Assembly (NCBI GenBank): GCA_027186245.1
Contig: CP114493.1
Span: forward strand, 1,805,501 to 1,869,500
Direction of reading: 5' to 3'
Source: Coriaria nepalensis
Taxonomy: Eukaryota; Streptophyta; Magnoliopsida; Cucurbitales; Coriariaceae
DNA: 64,000 nucleotides
Each line of letters opens with the position of its first letter. The first letter of the stretch is position 1. Both the position numbers and the translations under genes were made by a program. Under the pieces are notes generated by a model, which saw nothing but the letters and a program-made list of their open reading frames with translations, was not told the origin of the DNA and searched no databases. Positions 34,900 to 47,400 of this stretch are shown in pieces.

Positions 34900-37500
34900 A
34901 GAGGAGACAGAGACTGATGTGGATATGGTCAAGTCGAATAGTTGGAGAGTAGCGAGGATGCCCATGGCCACGGCTGCTCGTACGACTTTTTGGTGTGTAG
35001 TGTGGAAAAGGATTATAAAATTTTTTAGAGTCGCTTTCAGTGATAGAATGGGGACAACAGAGACGAATTTTCCCAAACACAGAGATATGGTAAGGATATG
35101 GTAAGGATAAGGGACATATAGCGACGAACTGTGGAATTTTTGGTAGAGACGAAGAGTCGCCTACTTGCTAGCAGTAGTCCTACTGGCTGAGTTCAGTGCT
35201 TAGTTAGTGCAACTGTGCATAAATTTACAATTCTACCCTGACAATGTTAATTTTCACTAGAATTCCAACCTCTCGTTAAAAAAAAAAAATTATATATATA
35301 TATATATATATTATATAATTAAAGTTGAGTTTATATATATAATTATATCTTTTAATATCCTATAATATATTACGTGGGAAATATCTAACAAAATTTTTTA
35401 AAATATTATCATTATATTTAATAAAAAAATTTAAAATTTTAAAATTTTTAAAAATAATTTAATATTAAATAAACATTAATAATTATTGTTATTTAAAAAA
35501 ATTATAATGATATTTTTTAATTAAACTTTTTAATATAATTTTATTTCATAATTTATAATTAAAATTTTAAAAATATCATCTTTACATAATAAATTTAATA
35601 TTAAATATAAATGAATAAATAATATTTCTTTCCTTATGAAGAAAAAAAATTATTATGTGGCTAAGATTTGACAACTAAACTTTATAAAATATTTTCATTA
35701 TATAATTATTTAATATTAAATATAAATTAATAATTACAATTCATATTTAAGAAATAAGAAAAAATATGTTATTGTATGACATGTTAATTTTAAATTTCTT
35801 ATAATATATCGGATGTCATATTTTATAATCAAATTTCTTAAAATTATACTCAATCTATAATAAATTTAATATTCAATATAAATTTATAATTGGTTGTTAT
35901 CCACATTATAATTCTATATTGGTGAAATATATCTCAAGTCATATATAAGTAATAAATTTCCTTATAATATTATCAAATCAGTTAATAAATTATAAGTTTA
36001 TTCTTTATTTTAGATACTTTTAAACTCTTATATATATATATAATTTATTTGACTCATTTAATTCATAGAGTAAACTAACAAGAATATTTTTTTATGACTT
36101 ATAATCTTAAATAATCTCTTTTACTTTAATAATAATTTATTTAAAAAGGGTCGGGCTCATTTTAAGCCCAATCGAATTTGGCTCATTTCAAGCCCGGATG
36201 GGCTCGGGATAAACACAAAAAGCTTTTCAGATGGGGTTCAAACATACATTTTAAAAACGGACCAAGCTCAGCCTATATTTTGACACCCATATTCCATCCT
36301 ATATTTTATTTTTACTAATTTTATATATATTTCTTAAAAAGAGTAAACTAAACAATTACACCTTAAACTATATAACAATTAGACTTACATCCTCAGAATT
36401 TAAAAAAAAACTAGAGACAAATCCTTATAACTTTCATAAATTAGCCGGTCCTTGTTAACTTTTTTTTTTAATTGACCATTACGTGCTGACGTAGCATGCT
36501 TAGTGGGTATGTTGTATCAGCAAATATTATTAAATAAAAAATTATTTTCACAATTTAATCTAAATTTATTTTTTCCCCCCTAAATTTTTAATTTTTATTT
36601 TTACCACTAATCATCTTCATCTATCTCGTCTCCGGAGTAGCCACATGCCAGCATCGCCCTCTTTCTCTTCTCTCGCCTCCTCTGCCTTCCTATCTTCTCG
36701 TTTTCATTTTTCTCTCAAATCTGAAAATTTTCATGATTTCTGAAATGGTGAAATGTGAAAAATTCTCAGATCTGAAATGTACAGTCTAAGCACTCCAAAT
36801 CTAGTAACAAAATGTTTGAGAAAAATATTCTCAAAGTAGCATTCATTCATTTTCTCTCCTCGTTTTTGCAAATACTGATTGTCGTACAAACTTGATCCTC
36901 AGGGTAAAGAAGTTGGAGAGTCTTCAAGTTTTATGTACCTAGAGATAGAGCCTTTTCATGATAAAGGCATCCAAATCGAAACAGTTTCATTCTCAAGAAT
37001 ATCTTCACCATCAACCCATGCAGAGGAAGTGATAGTTGAGTTCTATTCACAATTTTGATCAGCATGTAATTTAATAGCTCACGGAGGTTTATTTTTTACT
37101 TTGTTCGGGTGGTGGTTAATTTCATGGCGATTCCAGGAAGAACATAGAAGAGATCGAAAAGTATTGGGTTTCTAAAAACTTCTCAAATTGAGCAAATGCT
37201 TTACTTCATTCTAAATCGAAAAAAGTTTCCTAATTTTACCATTGAAGAAATCTGGAATATTTTCAGACTAGAGAGGAGTGGAAAAAGAGAAAGAGAGGTA
37301 AATGGCGGCAGATGGACAACTCCGATGACTAAAGATAGAACTAATACGTGGTTTAATGGTTGTAAGAACTATTACCATTTTCACCATATTCTACAAGCCC
37401 AAGTAAAAAAGTCCAGCTTTTTCATCCGACCTTTTTCGGGCCCATATTGTAACTAGAAGACGAGAATTAGGCCCAAGTACAGAGGGTCTACAAATAGTGG
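34900..37500. other. Divergent intergenic region between alpha-mannosidase and MHF1
   Basis: The two genes are transcribed away from each other. Most of 35280-36130 is extremely AT-rich, with a TA microsatellite at about 35290-35315. 36150-36290 has GC-richer 'gcccgagccc'-like blocks typical of old transposons. 36340-36610 resembles one arm of the foldback family at 23.3-24.4 kb (AATTACACCTTAAACT, GCTGACGTAGCATG). No gene is supported. Promoters of both neighbours should lie at its ends. Confidence 0.5.
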
Positions 37501-37552
37501 GAAGGCGGGAATTTGAAGTCGAAACTCGAAATCCAAGCATTTCTTATTTTCA

Positions 37553-39463
37553 ATGGAAGAAGCGGGTGGAGCTGGAATTGGGAGCGACGATTATTCGAGA
37601 GAGGAAGATGACGAGGACTCGTTGAGCGAGCTTCTGAGAGATCGATTCAGACTTTCCACCATCTCCATCGCCGAAGCGGAAGGTCTCTAATCAATTTCCT
37701 CTGTTTGTTTGTTTTTTTTTTTTTTTAATTTCTTTCCTTCTTTCTTCGTTTTGCTGAATTCTTGACGAGTTTTTGTTAATTGAGCTGCAGCAAAGAGAAA
37801 TGGCATGGAAATTTCTGAGCCTGTAATCGCTTGCATCTCCGATTTAGCTTTTAAATTTTCAGGTCAGTATTCCAGTCTAAACCCTAACATAAGTACTACT
37901 GTATCAGTTTATGATTATTCTTTTCTTTTCATTCTTCTTTATGTTAGGCTTGATTTAGACTTGTACCATGTATAAAGCGTAATTACACATAGTAAAGTAT
38001 ATAAATTACTGAGAAAGTTGTTCGGTTGTTCCTCATGTTGAGGCTATGCAGCTTCTCTGTGTATGGAAGTCTCAGTTTATGGGTTTAGAAAGCTTAGCTG
38101 GATCTTTTCTTTTGCCTTTATTCGTATTACTGTCGAGTGGGCTAAGACAAACTTTCAAGTTGGAGTCTGGACAACTTTCCATAGTGTTTGAGCCTTGAAC
38201 TACCCGTTGTTGATATATGTCTACTTGCTTTCAAATTGTTAGGACAAGCTTTTCGGGCATGACCTTTCATCTCATGAGCTACCTTTTTTTTTGGTGGGGA
38301 GGAACCTTGCTATGAGGAGGGGGGGATTTACAGGGACCCACCCAGAAAATTACGTTGCAACTTAGTAAAAATCAGATATAAACCTCTCCTTTCCTATCCT
38401 TAACCAGCAAGGTAATGGTCATAGGAGGAAGGGAGGACTCACTAAGTGAAAGAGAATTGACAGAGATGGCCACTAGTTTCACCAATTAGGCAATGATTTT
38501 AAGCCTCCGTCTCCACTTCATTAGTTATTTCACTCTTCCTTTTGCTTTGAACGACCAAGCATGCCGAAGAACAGGGTTTGTAGTGATTCTTTGGGGAAGA
38601 AAAGGAGTGGTTTAAACTAAATGGTTGTAATGGAGGTTTTTAAAGCTATTATGGTTGCTGTATTGTAATCCCAAGACAGCAATGATAATTTTCAGTACTG
38701 TTGTTAATTAAGCCATAATATCATGATATCATATGTTAGGCCCACGCATTCCTCTGGTAGTAGAATGTTTTCTCAAATTTATGCAAACCACAGATGTGTT
38801 GCAGTTCACATCTAAATTTCAGTACTGTATTGAATATTTTTCCTATGATAAGAAAAAAGGAAAAGCTCTTTGAAAATAAAACTTTTACGAGTTTCAAATC
38901 TGATTTGCTGAAGTGATATCAATCCCACTTGTTCCTGTACTTATTAGATACAAAGTATAATCTGTACTATTAATCCCAGTTGATCCTATACCTGTAAAAC
39001 AGAACAGCTAGCTAAGGACCTTGAGTTATTTGCACAGCATGCGGGTCGCAAAACTGTAAACATGGAAGATGTTATTCTTTCAGGTAATAAATATTTATTT
39101 TCTTTCTTCCCTAATTCTCAGATTCTCAGTTGCTATAAAATATTGCTCATCTCATTCCATATTTTTCATTTGCCTTCGACCAGTCATATTAGAATTTTTA
39201 AATGTGTTTTTGGCTCTCTTCTTCTGGATGAAAGTGCAAGTGTCAAGGGGGGAAAGAGCTTGGTGGTTTCATTTGGATGTGTTATTGTAGACTTTATTTC
39301 ATTTTTGCTCTCAGCTCACAGAAATGAACATCTAGCAACTTCATTGAGATCCTTCTCCAATGACTTAAAAGTGAAAGAACCTCAATCCGACAGAAAACGG
39401 AAGAAAACAGCGAAAAAGGAAGAAAAAAATGCTTCCAATGCAATCCACATTCCAGATCTCTAG
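37553..39463 (+). CDS. MHF1: MHF1 / CENP-S, histone-fold DNA-repair and centromere protein
   Basis: MHF1 pairs with MHF2 (CENP-X) in a histone-fold heterotetramer that binds branched DNA and stimulates FANCM-type helicases. The same proteins occur at the inner kinetochore, and in plants they limit meiotic crossovers with FANCM. Four exons (37553-37682, 37791-37862, 39003-39083, 39315-39463) join in phase into 143 codons plus stop. LSELLRDRFRLS begins the fold, followed by EPVIACISDLAFKF, the helix LAKDLELFAQHAGRK and VNMEDVILSAHRNEHL. A basic tail (KRKKTAKKEEK) ends the protein. The ATG at 37553 is the first in frame, preceding an acidic N terminus. The first intron has a GTCTCT donor, which is acceptable but weak. 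No defects are seen. Confidence 0.93.
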
Positions 39464-39469
39464 CACCAT

Positions 39470-40014
39470 TTTCTCATGAATCAAAGTTTCTGGGTTTATT
39501 CAAAAGCCAACACAGTCATTAATCAACTTTCTAACTACGTACTGCTTCCATTTTGCAATGCCTCTCCCTTTCAGGCAAGTAATGCCCCAGCTTCATTGAT
39601 AATATTCTCTATATTATCTTTGTGCATTGTTGAAATGTCATGTCATAATTATTACATAATTCAATCATTCAATAATTCAATTGCTGTTGATTGGCTGTGG
39701 CGAAATTGGGTTATATCATATTTGGACCACGTTTACTACCCTGTTCTGTTTGTTCGGTAGGGAACAAACGGAATTTGCCTTGTTTCATGGGTAAGTCGGT
39801 TGCTCTTTAAAAACAACATATATTTGGACCAAGTATATCTCTCAGACGTGGCCCAAACTATTCCGAAACTGGCCCAATTAATTATTATTAGTGTTATTAT
39901 TATTATTATTTTCTTTTTAGAACAGTCTGGCTGATATCTAATTATTATCCATAAAATTTTCACTTATCTGGTTCAGATGTTATAAAACTGAAGTTGAGTC
40001 TTAGGCCCAAAATT

Positions 40015-40068
<54 letters not shown>

Positions 40069-43040
40069 GAGCGATTAGAAACACATCTAATATTTGGATG
40101 ATATTTGGCCAAAAAAGTGGAGCTTTCATACGCCTTTCAGTCCAGTTTTTGGATAGTATTTGATATGATACTTCTCATCATCCGTGATAGGGATATGACT
40201 GAGTTTTTTTTTCCGGTTGGCCGCCATGGGCTTAATACCAATCCTCCTCCATTCAGATTTGGGATTCGCCATCGCAACGGTAGAGTTATTTGGTATGATT
40301 CTTATATGCATAGAAAACCAATTTGTGGAAAGTATAGATTAAATAATAATAATAATAATGATAATAATTAGAAAATAAAAATAAAAATTTGGTCCCCCCC
40401 TCCTCTTTTTTACCCAAATGGTCCTGCAAAATTCCCTCAATTTCTTCAATAACTTTTTTCTGGTTACTGGTTAGTTTCTTCTTTTTACGTGATGGGCCCA
40501 CTTCCCCAAAAGAAAGAAAAATTATTAAATTTTATACATGTGGCCTCGGTATAACTAATTAATTCATTATTGACCCCAAAATATAAAATTACAACATAAA
40601 ATATGTGTACTTGACCAAATCGAACTCATGTTCAAATGACGATAATGATTGCTTGATGCTTTATCTTTTCCCCCTCCCCTTCCGACTTGTTGTGCATACT
40701 TGTTCCCCAATTGTCGTTCACGCCTACAACTAAAATCTAAACACTAGAATATATATATATAGTTTATCTTATTTAACTATTAATTAATATTTAATTAAAT
40801 TATAAACTAAAGTTAGTATGAATTTTGAAATACTGATTAGACTTTATAGTATAAAGTAATTGTCATATTTTTTTTTTTTTAGAATTTGAAACTGAAAATT
40901 TGTGTAGACATAAAAGAAAGTAATTCTACTTTCTTGCTTCTGATGATGTGTGGTTGTGTGGTCCATGTCTATCCCATTTTCCAGTTTCCTTGCAAGCGAA
41001 ACGGATAGCTCAAATCAATTACGTCAGCCCATGCCTCCATGAACTAATACCACACTGACACGTGGATTGAGGTTTTATTGTCTAAAGTCATCTCTGTTCT
41101 TCACTCAATTATTAAGGCCGTAACCTTTTCCAAAAAAAAAAAAAAAAAGAAAAAAAAAGAAAGAGAATGAACAAAGAAAATAAGAAATAAATAAATTAAA
41201 TGTACAAAACAACCCTGAAATTCTTAAAAGAATAAATAAGTAATAGTAATAATAATTAATTTAAACAAGCTTCGTATTTGTACTTTTATAAAAGGTAATA
41301 CCATTAAAGCACATAAAAAGACTTTAAAGATCGTGATTTTCATATATATAAGGTCTAAAAGTATTTAAAAAATGGATGAATTTCTGAAATATGATTTTTT
41401 TTTTTTTTTTTTTGCGTAAATATGATGGGCCGGAGACGATGAGCAAGAGCGGCCGTATTACACATTCGAATATTCGTTATATGTATTATATTATTACGTT
41501 ATAAACTCATGATCGGCTTCTATTTTTCTTGACTTTCTTTTAAATTATTATTTTTTAAATTGCATTAATTTAATTTTCTTATTAGTTTTATATAAATATA
41601 TTTATAGGGTCATATATTATTTTAAGAGATATTAAGAAATATTTTGTAAAAGCAAATCTTAAGTGTCCTAACATCATGTACTAAGAAATTGGTCAATCTA
41701 ATTTTATGAGTTAGATAAATTACATCGTTCTATTAAATCATAAACTAATTGTTTCAAATTTATAAGTAGCAAAATATTAAAAGTTTGGCTGGATTATTAT
41801 TACTTGTTCATAGGCTTAGGTAAAAATTAAATATTATGTAGCCAAAAGCTAAAGTCTAAAGCTAACTTTGACTCAAAATTCAGAAAAAAAAATATATTAC
41901 GATATATTTTTACTTTAGTAATATAGCTAAATGCTTTTCAAATGATTTTTAGAAATCGTTCAAACAGTTGAATATGATTAATTATCTGAGCTAAATTTAG
42001 ATCAAGTTTTTTATATAATATTTAAGATTATATTTTAAATTTATCTGATAAATTTACTATTTATTATTAAGTATTATAATATATAAATTATAAAATTATT
42101 AATTATTAATTATAAAATATAGTATATGATTTATTTAAATCATAGAAAATATATCATGTTTGGAATCTTAGAACATGTTTTTTCTTTCTAATTATGTTTT
42201 TTGAGAAATTTTTCATGTTCGGATATTTGGAATAATAAGTTTAACTAAAATTAACTCTAATTAACTAATGTTTGGTTGCAATATTAACTTAGAAAATTGA
42301 AAGGTCAATTTAGTAATTTCAAATCTAAGCCTATAAGGAGTTAACCCAACTCTACCTATTATCTAACTCTAGAAATTAGCTTTAGAGTTAGTTACTTTGG
42401 TTGGCAAGAAGTGGAGATAAACTGAATTAAATACATAATTTAAAAAAAAACAAAAAACAAAAAACAAAATTGACATGTCACGTCACGTGGGTTTGTTGTA
42501 ATATTTTGAGAAAAAAGATATAAAAAAAAGTTAGAAAAAGAAACAAATTAAGTAAGAAGAAGAAGAAGAAGCCCTGAAAGGCTTCTGAAACACTTGCTCA
42601 AATCGCTCATGCAATGTTAGTGGTCCCAAATTAGGCCCAAACCAAACACATGAGGGATTGTATGAATTTTTGCAAATGGGTGAGACGGGAAGAGATTATT
42701 TTGCTTAATCTTAATTTAAATTAATAAAATTTAAAAAAAATTAAATAATTTTTATAGATAATTTATTTTAATTATATTATTATTTTTTATTATATGATTG
42801 ATAAATATTTTTATTCTTTTAGAATAAGAAAAATTTTAATTTTAATTTAAATGAAACATTTTAATTTAATTATATAAAAATGATTTCCTTCTCATCCGTT
42901 TCAACGGCCACTTCCACGTGTCTTATTTTATGTTTTTTTTTTAATGAAAAATTATTTAAAAAATTATTATTTTAATATTATTTTATTTGTAAGGCAAAAC
43001 TTACACGAAAACACACACACAAACCCCGCGCCTATTTTTT
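39470..43040. other. Intergenic region between MHF1 and the Mei2-like gene
   Basis: This region is AT-rich with many homopolymers, an (AAT)n tract at 40018-40064 and a shorter one at 40340-40370. 40100-40310 is less AT-rich and has a short open stretch, but I recognise no protein and see no splice-supported gene. No RNA gene is seen. Confidence 0.5.
40018..40064. repeat. (AAT)n microsatellite
   Basis: About 15 uninterrupted AAT units. This is a likely polymorphic simple repeat. Confidence 0.95.
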
Positions 43041-43116
43041 TCCCTTTTCTTTTGTCTTCTTCTTCCACCCTTTCATTAACTTCCCCCACACTAATAATTA
43101 ATTCAATTCTCCCCCC

Positions 43117-43151
43117 TCTGTCTCTCTCTGTCTCTCTCTCTCTCTCTCTCT
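43117..43151. repeat. (CT)n tract in the likely Mei2-like 5' leader
   Basis: A CT-rich microsatellite (TCTCTCTGTCTCTCTCTC-like) lies 1.25 kb before the start codon. CT-rich tracts are common in plant 5' UTRs and core promoters. A 5' UTR beginning near here with one or more introns up to 44400 is an inference; splice-like sites exist but I did not fix them. Confidence 0.6.
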
Positions 43152-44402
43152 ACAAACTAGAGAGCGATAACGCCGTCCAACCAGCTGTATCTTCACTCCT
43201 CCGGTCGTCGGATTCTCTCCATTTTCACCGCCTGCAGCTCAGAAGCTACCTCAGAACTGTAAAATGTACGGTTTGAATAGATAATTGTATATATTTGATT
43301 TGATTTGATTTGATTTTGCAATGATGACTAGGTAGAAGAAAACGAAAAAGAAGATATTCGCATCTCCCTCTCTCCTCTTTCTCCTTCTTAATTTGCTTTT
43401 GTTTTTGTTTTTTTTTTTCTCTTTTCGTTGTGAGTAATAATGGCTTCTGATGCAGGAGAAAAAAGCGAAAAAAATCAAAAGAAGTGGTTCATAGTTCGCA
43501 TAAAGGCATATTACTGTAAAGAAAAATTTTAGAGAGAGAGAGAGAGACGAGACGAGATCCCTTGCTCCATTTCCGAACTCATTCCATTTTTCTTTTTCTT
43601 TCTCTACAGTTTTTTTTCCCTTGCTCTTTCTCTATCGCACTTCCAGAGAAGAAAAATAATTCCGGTGGCAGAGAGAAAGCTAGCTCAACGCGAAATTCGA
43701 GTCCTTACTGAATTGTTGAAGAAAAATTTTGGTGAGTGATTCTGCTGTATTGCAGTACTATTAGCTCTTTTTTCAACAATTCTTATTTTCACTCTCTTGA
43801 ATAATTTGATTTTTTAAATTTCAAACTGATTTTTTCAAAATATTTTGTTAGATGTTATTCAAACTATTTCTCCATCCTCCTTTTGATCTGTGACAGCAGA
43901 TTTTTTTTTTCCTCTTTTCCCGGTTTTAAGAAACTTCCGCCATTTCTGTTAAGTTGATGAGATAGCTAAGGACAAAAATGGAAATTGATTTGCTTACACC
44001 GCAAAGTATGGAAAATATTGAGTAGGGATTTTTGTCTGAATTCCTTTTTTTTTTTCTTCCTGCTTTCTTTCCATTTTCTCACTATTTCGTTGCAACCAAA
44101 CAGGGATCGGCCTCCGATCCTTGGTAGGTTGGTTTCTTGTTTTTTAAGTTTTTTCAACATTATACTATTTCATCACCTTTTCTAGTTGAATTTTAAAAGA
44201 AACAGAAACAAAAAAAAGGTCTCTGTTTTATCCCTTATCATCATTCCAAGCAAGTTTTTTGTTAGTCAGTTTTATTAATGCTCATTCAGTTTCTCTTTCC
44301 ACTTTTCAATCCTTTTTCCTTCTGTTTCTAGTAGAGTTTAAGAGTTCCATGTTTATCGATATATAAAAAGATTTTGAAATCTTGTGGTCCAGAAGTTCTA
44401 CG

Positions 44403-47400
44403 ATGCCATTTGAAGATATTGATCAAAGGGGCCCTTCTGCGTCATCACATTTCTTTGAAGGAATTTGCTTCCCATCTGAGGTACCTATATTTCTAATGGA
44501 CTACTAATTTTTCACGTTTTCAGCTTTATTAATGGCGCTTTAATTTACCAGTTTGTTGGCAATTTTAGAACTTCTGCACATTCTCTTTTTGGATTCCTTT
44601 TTTCATTCCTTATTATTTATTTATTTATTTTGTCAAAATCATTGAGCAGAGGCAAGTTGGGTTTCAGACGCCAAAAGCTACCCCTGAGAATCAAGGTGAG
44701 CAGTAAACACAGTTCAATTGCCATCTTGTGTAAACTTGTTTTAGGTTCTTTAGTTAAATTTAATGTTTTATTACATTCCACATGGGGTATGGTGGCATAT
44801 TCATGAGAGTGTGAAGCCTTTGTAATCTGAGTGTGTCATAAATTCTATGATACATTTCAGTTTAGTACATGGTTTCAAACGCTCAAGAAATTGTAATACT
44901 AATTTTATCTGCCAACTTAAATTAAGAGTTTGCATATACTTTTATATAAAAGTTCTGCACAGCCTTTAATCTGTCAGGTCCCAGCAAAGAAAAAAGACAA
45001 CAAACATCAAATTCCATTGATTGTCCTTTAGTGTTACAACTAAAATAAATAATAATAATAATAATAATAAAATAAACATTGTAGTGGTGCTTTACTTTGG
45101 ACTTTCACCAATCTGCACTGGGGAATGGATTCCTATTTGTGAATTGTAGTGTGAATGTTTCTGAAAGAGGGAATGATTGATGCACTGATATAAGTACTTT
45201 GGTAATTGATATGGACCAGACTTTCTATGTCAAAAATCTAAATGTAGCTACAAGAAAATTTTCAAAGGAGTTGGCGGAAATTGTCTTCAGTAGTGATCCT
45301 GAAAATTACCATAACTATTTTGGTGCATCCAGTACGGTTCCTATTGAATTTCTTGCTTTCTTTGAATCATACTGAACTTGTATTATTGTTAAGATGAGAA
45401 TTTGTTTAGTGTATAGAACAACCTTGATTAATGAATTTTATGATTACGTCTCATATATTACCTAATGGAAACTGCAGTTTCCTGCCATGTCCTTTGAAGA
45501 AATATATGATCGTGATTGTTTCTTCTTTGGTTCTTCCTAAGAAAACAAGAGTGCTTCTAATGTATATTGTTGTGTAATTTTGTGTATCAGTGGGAATGGA
45601 GGGTATTAAGTCAATGTTCGCTGATGATGCTTCCTTTCCCTTGGAAAAACTTGTGCCAATTGAGATGCAGTTGGGTAATTGTTTGGAACTCCAACATTTT
45701 ACAGAAAAGCTTTGCATTGGTGGAGCCAAAGGAAGCTATGGTTTCTGCAAGTCTTCATTGATGTATAGAGATCAACATCCGAAATTGAGGTCAAATTTGT
45801 ATATGCAGCAGTCATCTTGTTGTGCAGATGGGTTGCAGAAAACCATTATTGGTGGTACTGAGTCTGAAAGTAGTCTCTTCTCAAGCTCATTTTCAGACAT
45901 TTATAGCAGAAAGTGTGAGTGCACTAGCCTCAATGTCAATGTTATTGAAAGATTTATCCGTGGTTTTGAGTCAATCGTAGTCGTTTTTTTTTCCTCTTAA
46001 TCACAGCTAATTTGCATCTTGTCTCAGTGAAATTATCAGGGTATGATGTTCCCTTTCATCAGTCTGATAATTCAGTTGCTTCCCATATAAAAAAGGAATC
46101 AAGTCAGTCTTGTGAGGAAATTGAGGCACAAGCTATTGGAAGTATGCTTCCTGATGAAGATGATCTGTTTTCTGGCATGCTTGATCACCTGGGACCTAAT
46201 CTTCCTGCCTGTGGCAGTGATGAAGACTTTGATCTGTTTAGCAGTGGTGGTGGCATGGAATTAGAAGGTGACAATAAATCAAGGGTGGTGCAAAGAACTG
46301 ATACAACTGGTCAAATTCTCAAGGGTCGAGCACTTTCTGAACGAAGTATTGGCGAGCGTCCTTCTAGAACACTCTTTGTAAGAAATATCAATGGGAATGT
46401 TGAGGATTCTGAATTAAAGACACTTTTTGAGGTACATGTTACTCATGTTTGCTCCTTCACCATTTTATTTTATGTGCAAGCAAATCAGATAAATTCTGCT
46501 AGGATTTTGATTGATTGAAATCTGTGTTTGTCCTGGCAGCAATATGGAAATATTCAAACTCTATATACAGCTTGCAAGCATCATGGGTTTATTGTGATAT
46601 GTTTCCATGAAATAAGGGCGGCCCAAAATGCATTGAAATCGCTTCAAAATAAGACATTGAAGCAAAAGAAGCTTGACATACATTATTTAATACCCAAGGT
46701 TCAACCAGTCACTGCTTACATTTATAATCCATTTATAATCCATGGTCATATAATTATATGCATTTCTAACTCCGTCGTTAACTTGTCTGTGATGTTTCTA
46801 TTGGTTCTATGTTTATTGCTGGATCTATATAATTGTCTTTTCCTCAAATTATGATTCTAATCCGTTTGATTATAACAGAAGAATCCTTCTGATGAAGCTA
46901 ACTGGGGTCCCATTATGGCGTTCAACTTTGATCCATCTGCTGTCCAACAATTTGGCCTTTTTGAGTCCAGTGAATTTCAAGAAGGAAAAAAGTATGCTGA
47001 CCAAGTCCATCATGGCTTCCACTCTCATTCCTTCCCTGAGCATCTTGATAATTTGAGTAATAGTACTACTCCATGGGAGTCTTTGAACTCGATCAGAAAT
47101 ATGTCTAGCAATGTAGGTCTTATGAGGAGAGAAGGAACTGAGAGCAGATATATTCATGGAGTAAGTCCAAATGGCCAACTGATGGAACAATGCAGAAGAG
47201 GTAAATTTTGTTAATATGTGCCATAGTTTTATTAGTCTCTCTTAAATTTGCTTTTGCATCCCATTAAGGATTGCATTAATGACCTTATTTTCTTTCATGT
47301 TATACTTTCTTCTAATCTGATGAACGAAATTATTTCCTTTTTCTCTCCACAGTTGTCGGATCCAATTCATACAACCAGCATACTGCGAACAACTCCAGTA

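Noticed and set aside
34645..35104. Open frames around the alpha-mannosidase start on both strands
   Set aside because: They overlap exon 1 and its leader in other frames and have no similarity that I recognise; the in-frame ATG at 34832 with a signal peptide explains the region.
40105..40371. Open frame of 88 codons in the MHF1/Mei2-like intergenic region
   Set aside because: No recognised domain, ends in a microsatellite, and no splice-supported neighbours.
42944..43276. Open frame of 110 codons before the Mei2-like gene
   Set aside because: It is Ser/Leu/Pro-rich because it reads through the CT microsatellite and the probable 5' leader; I know no family match.
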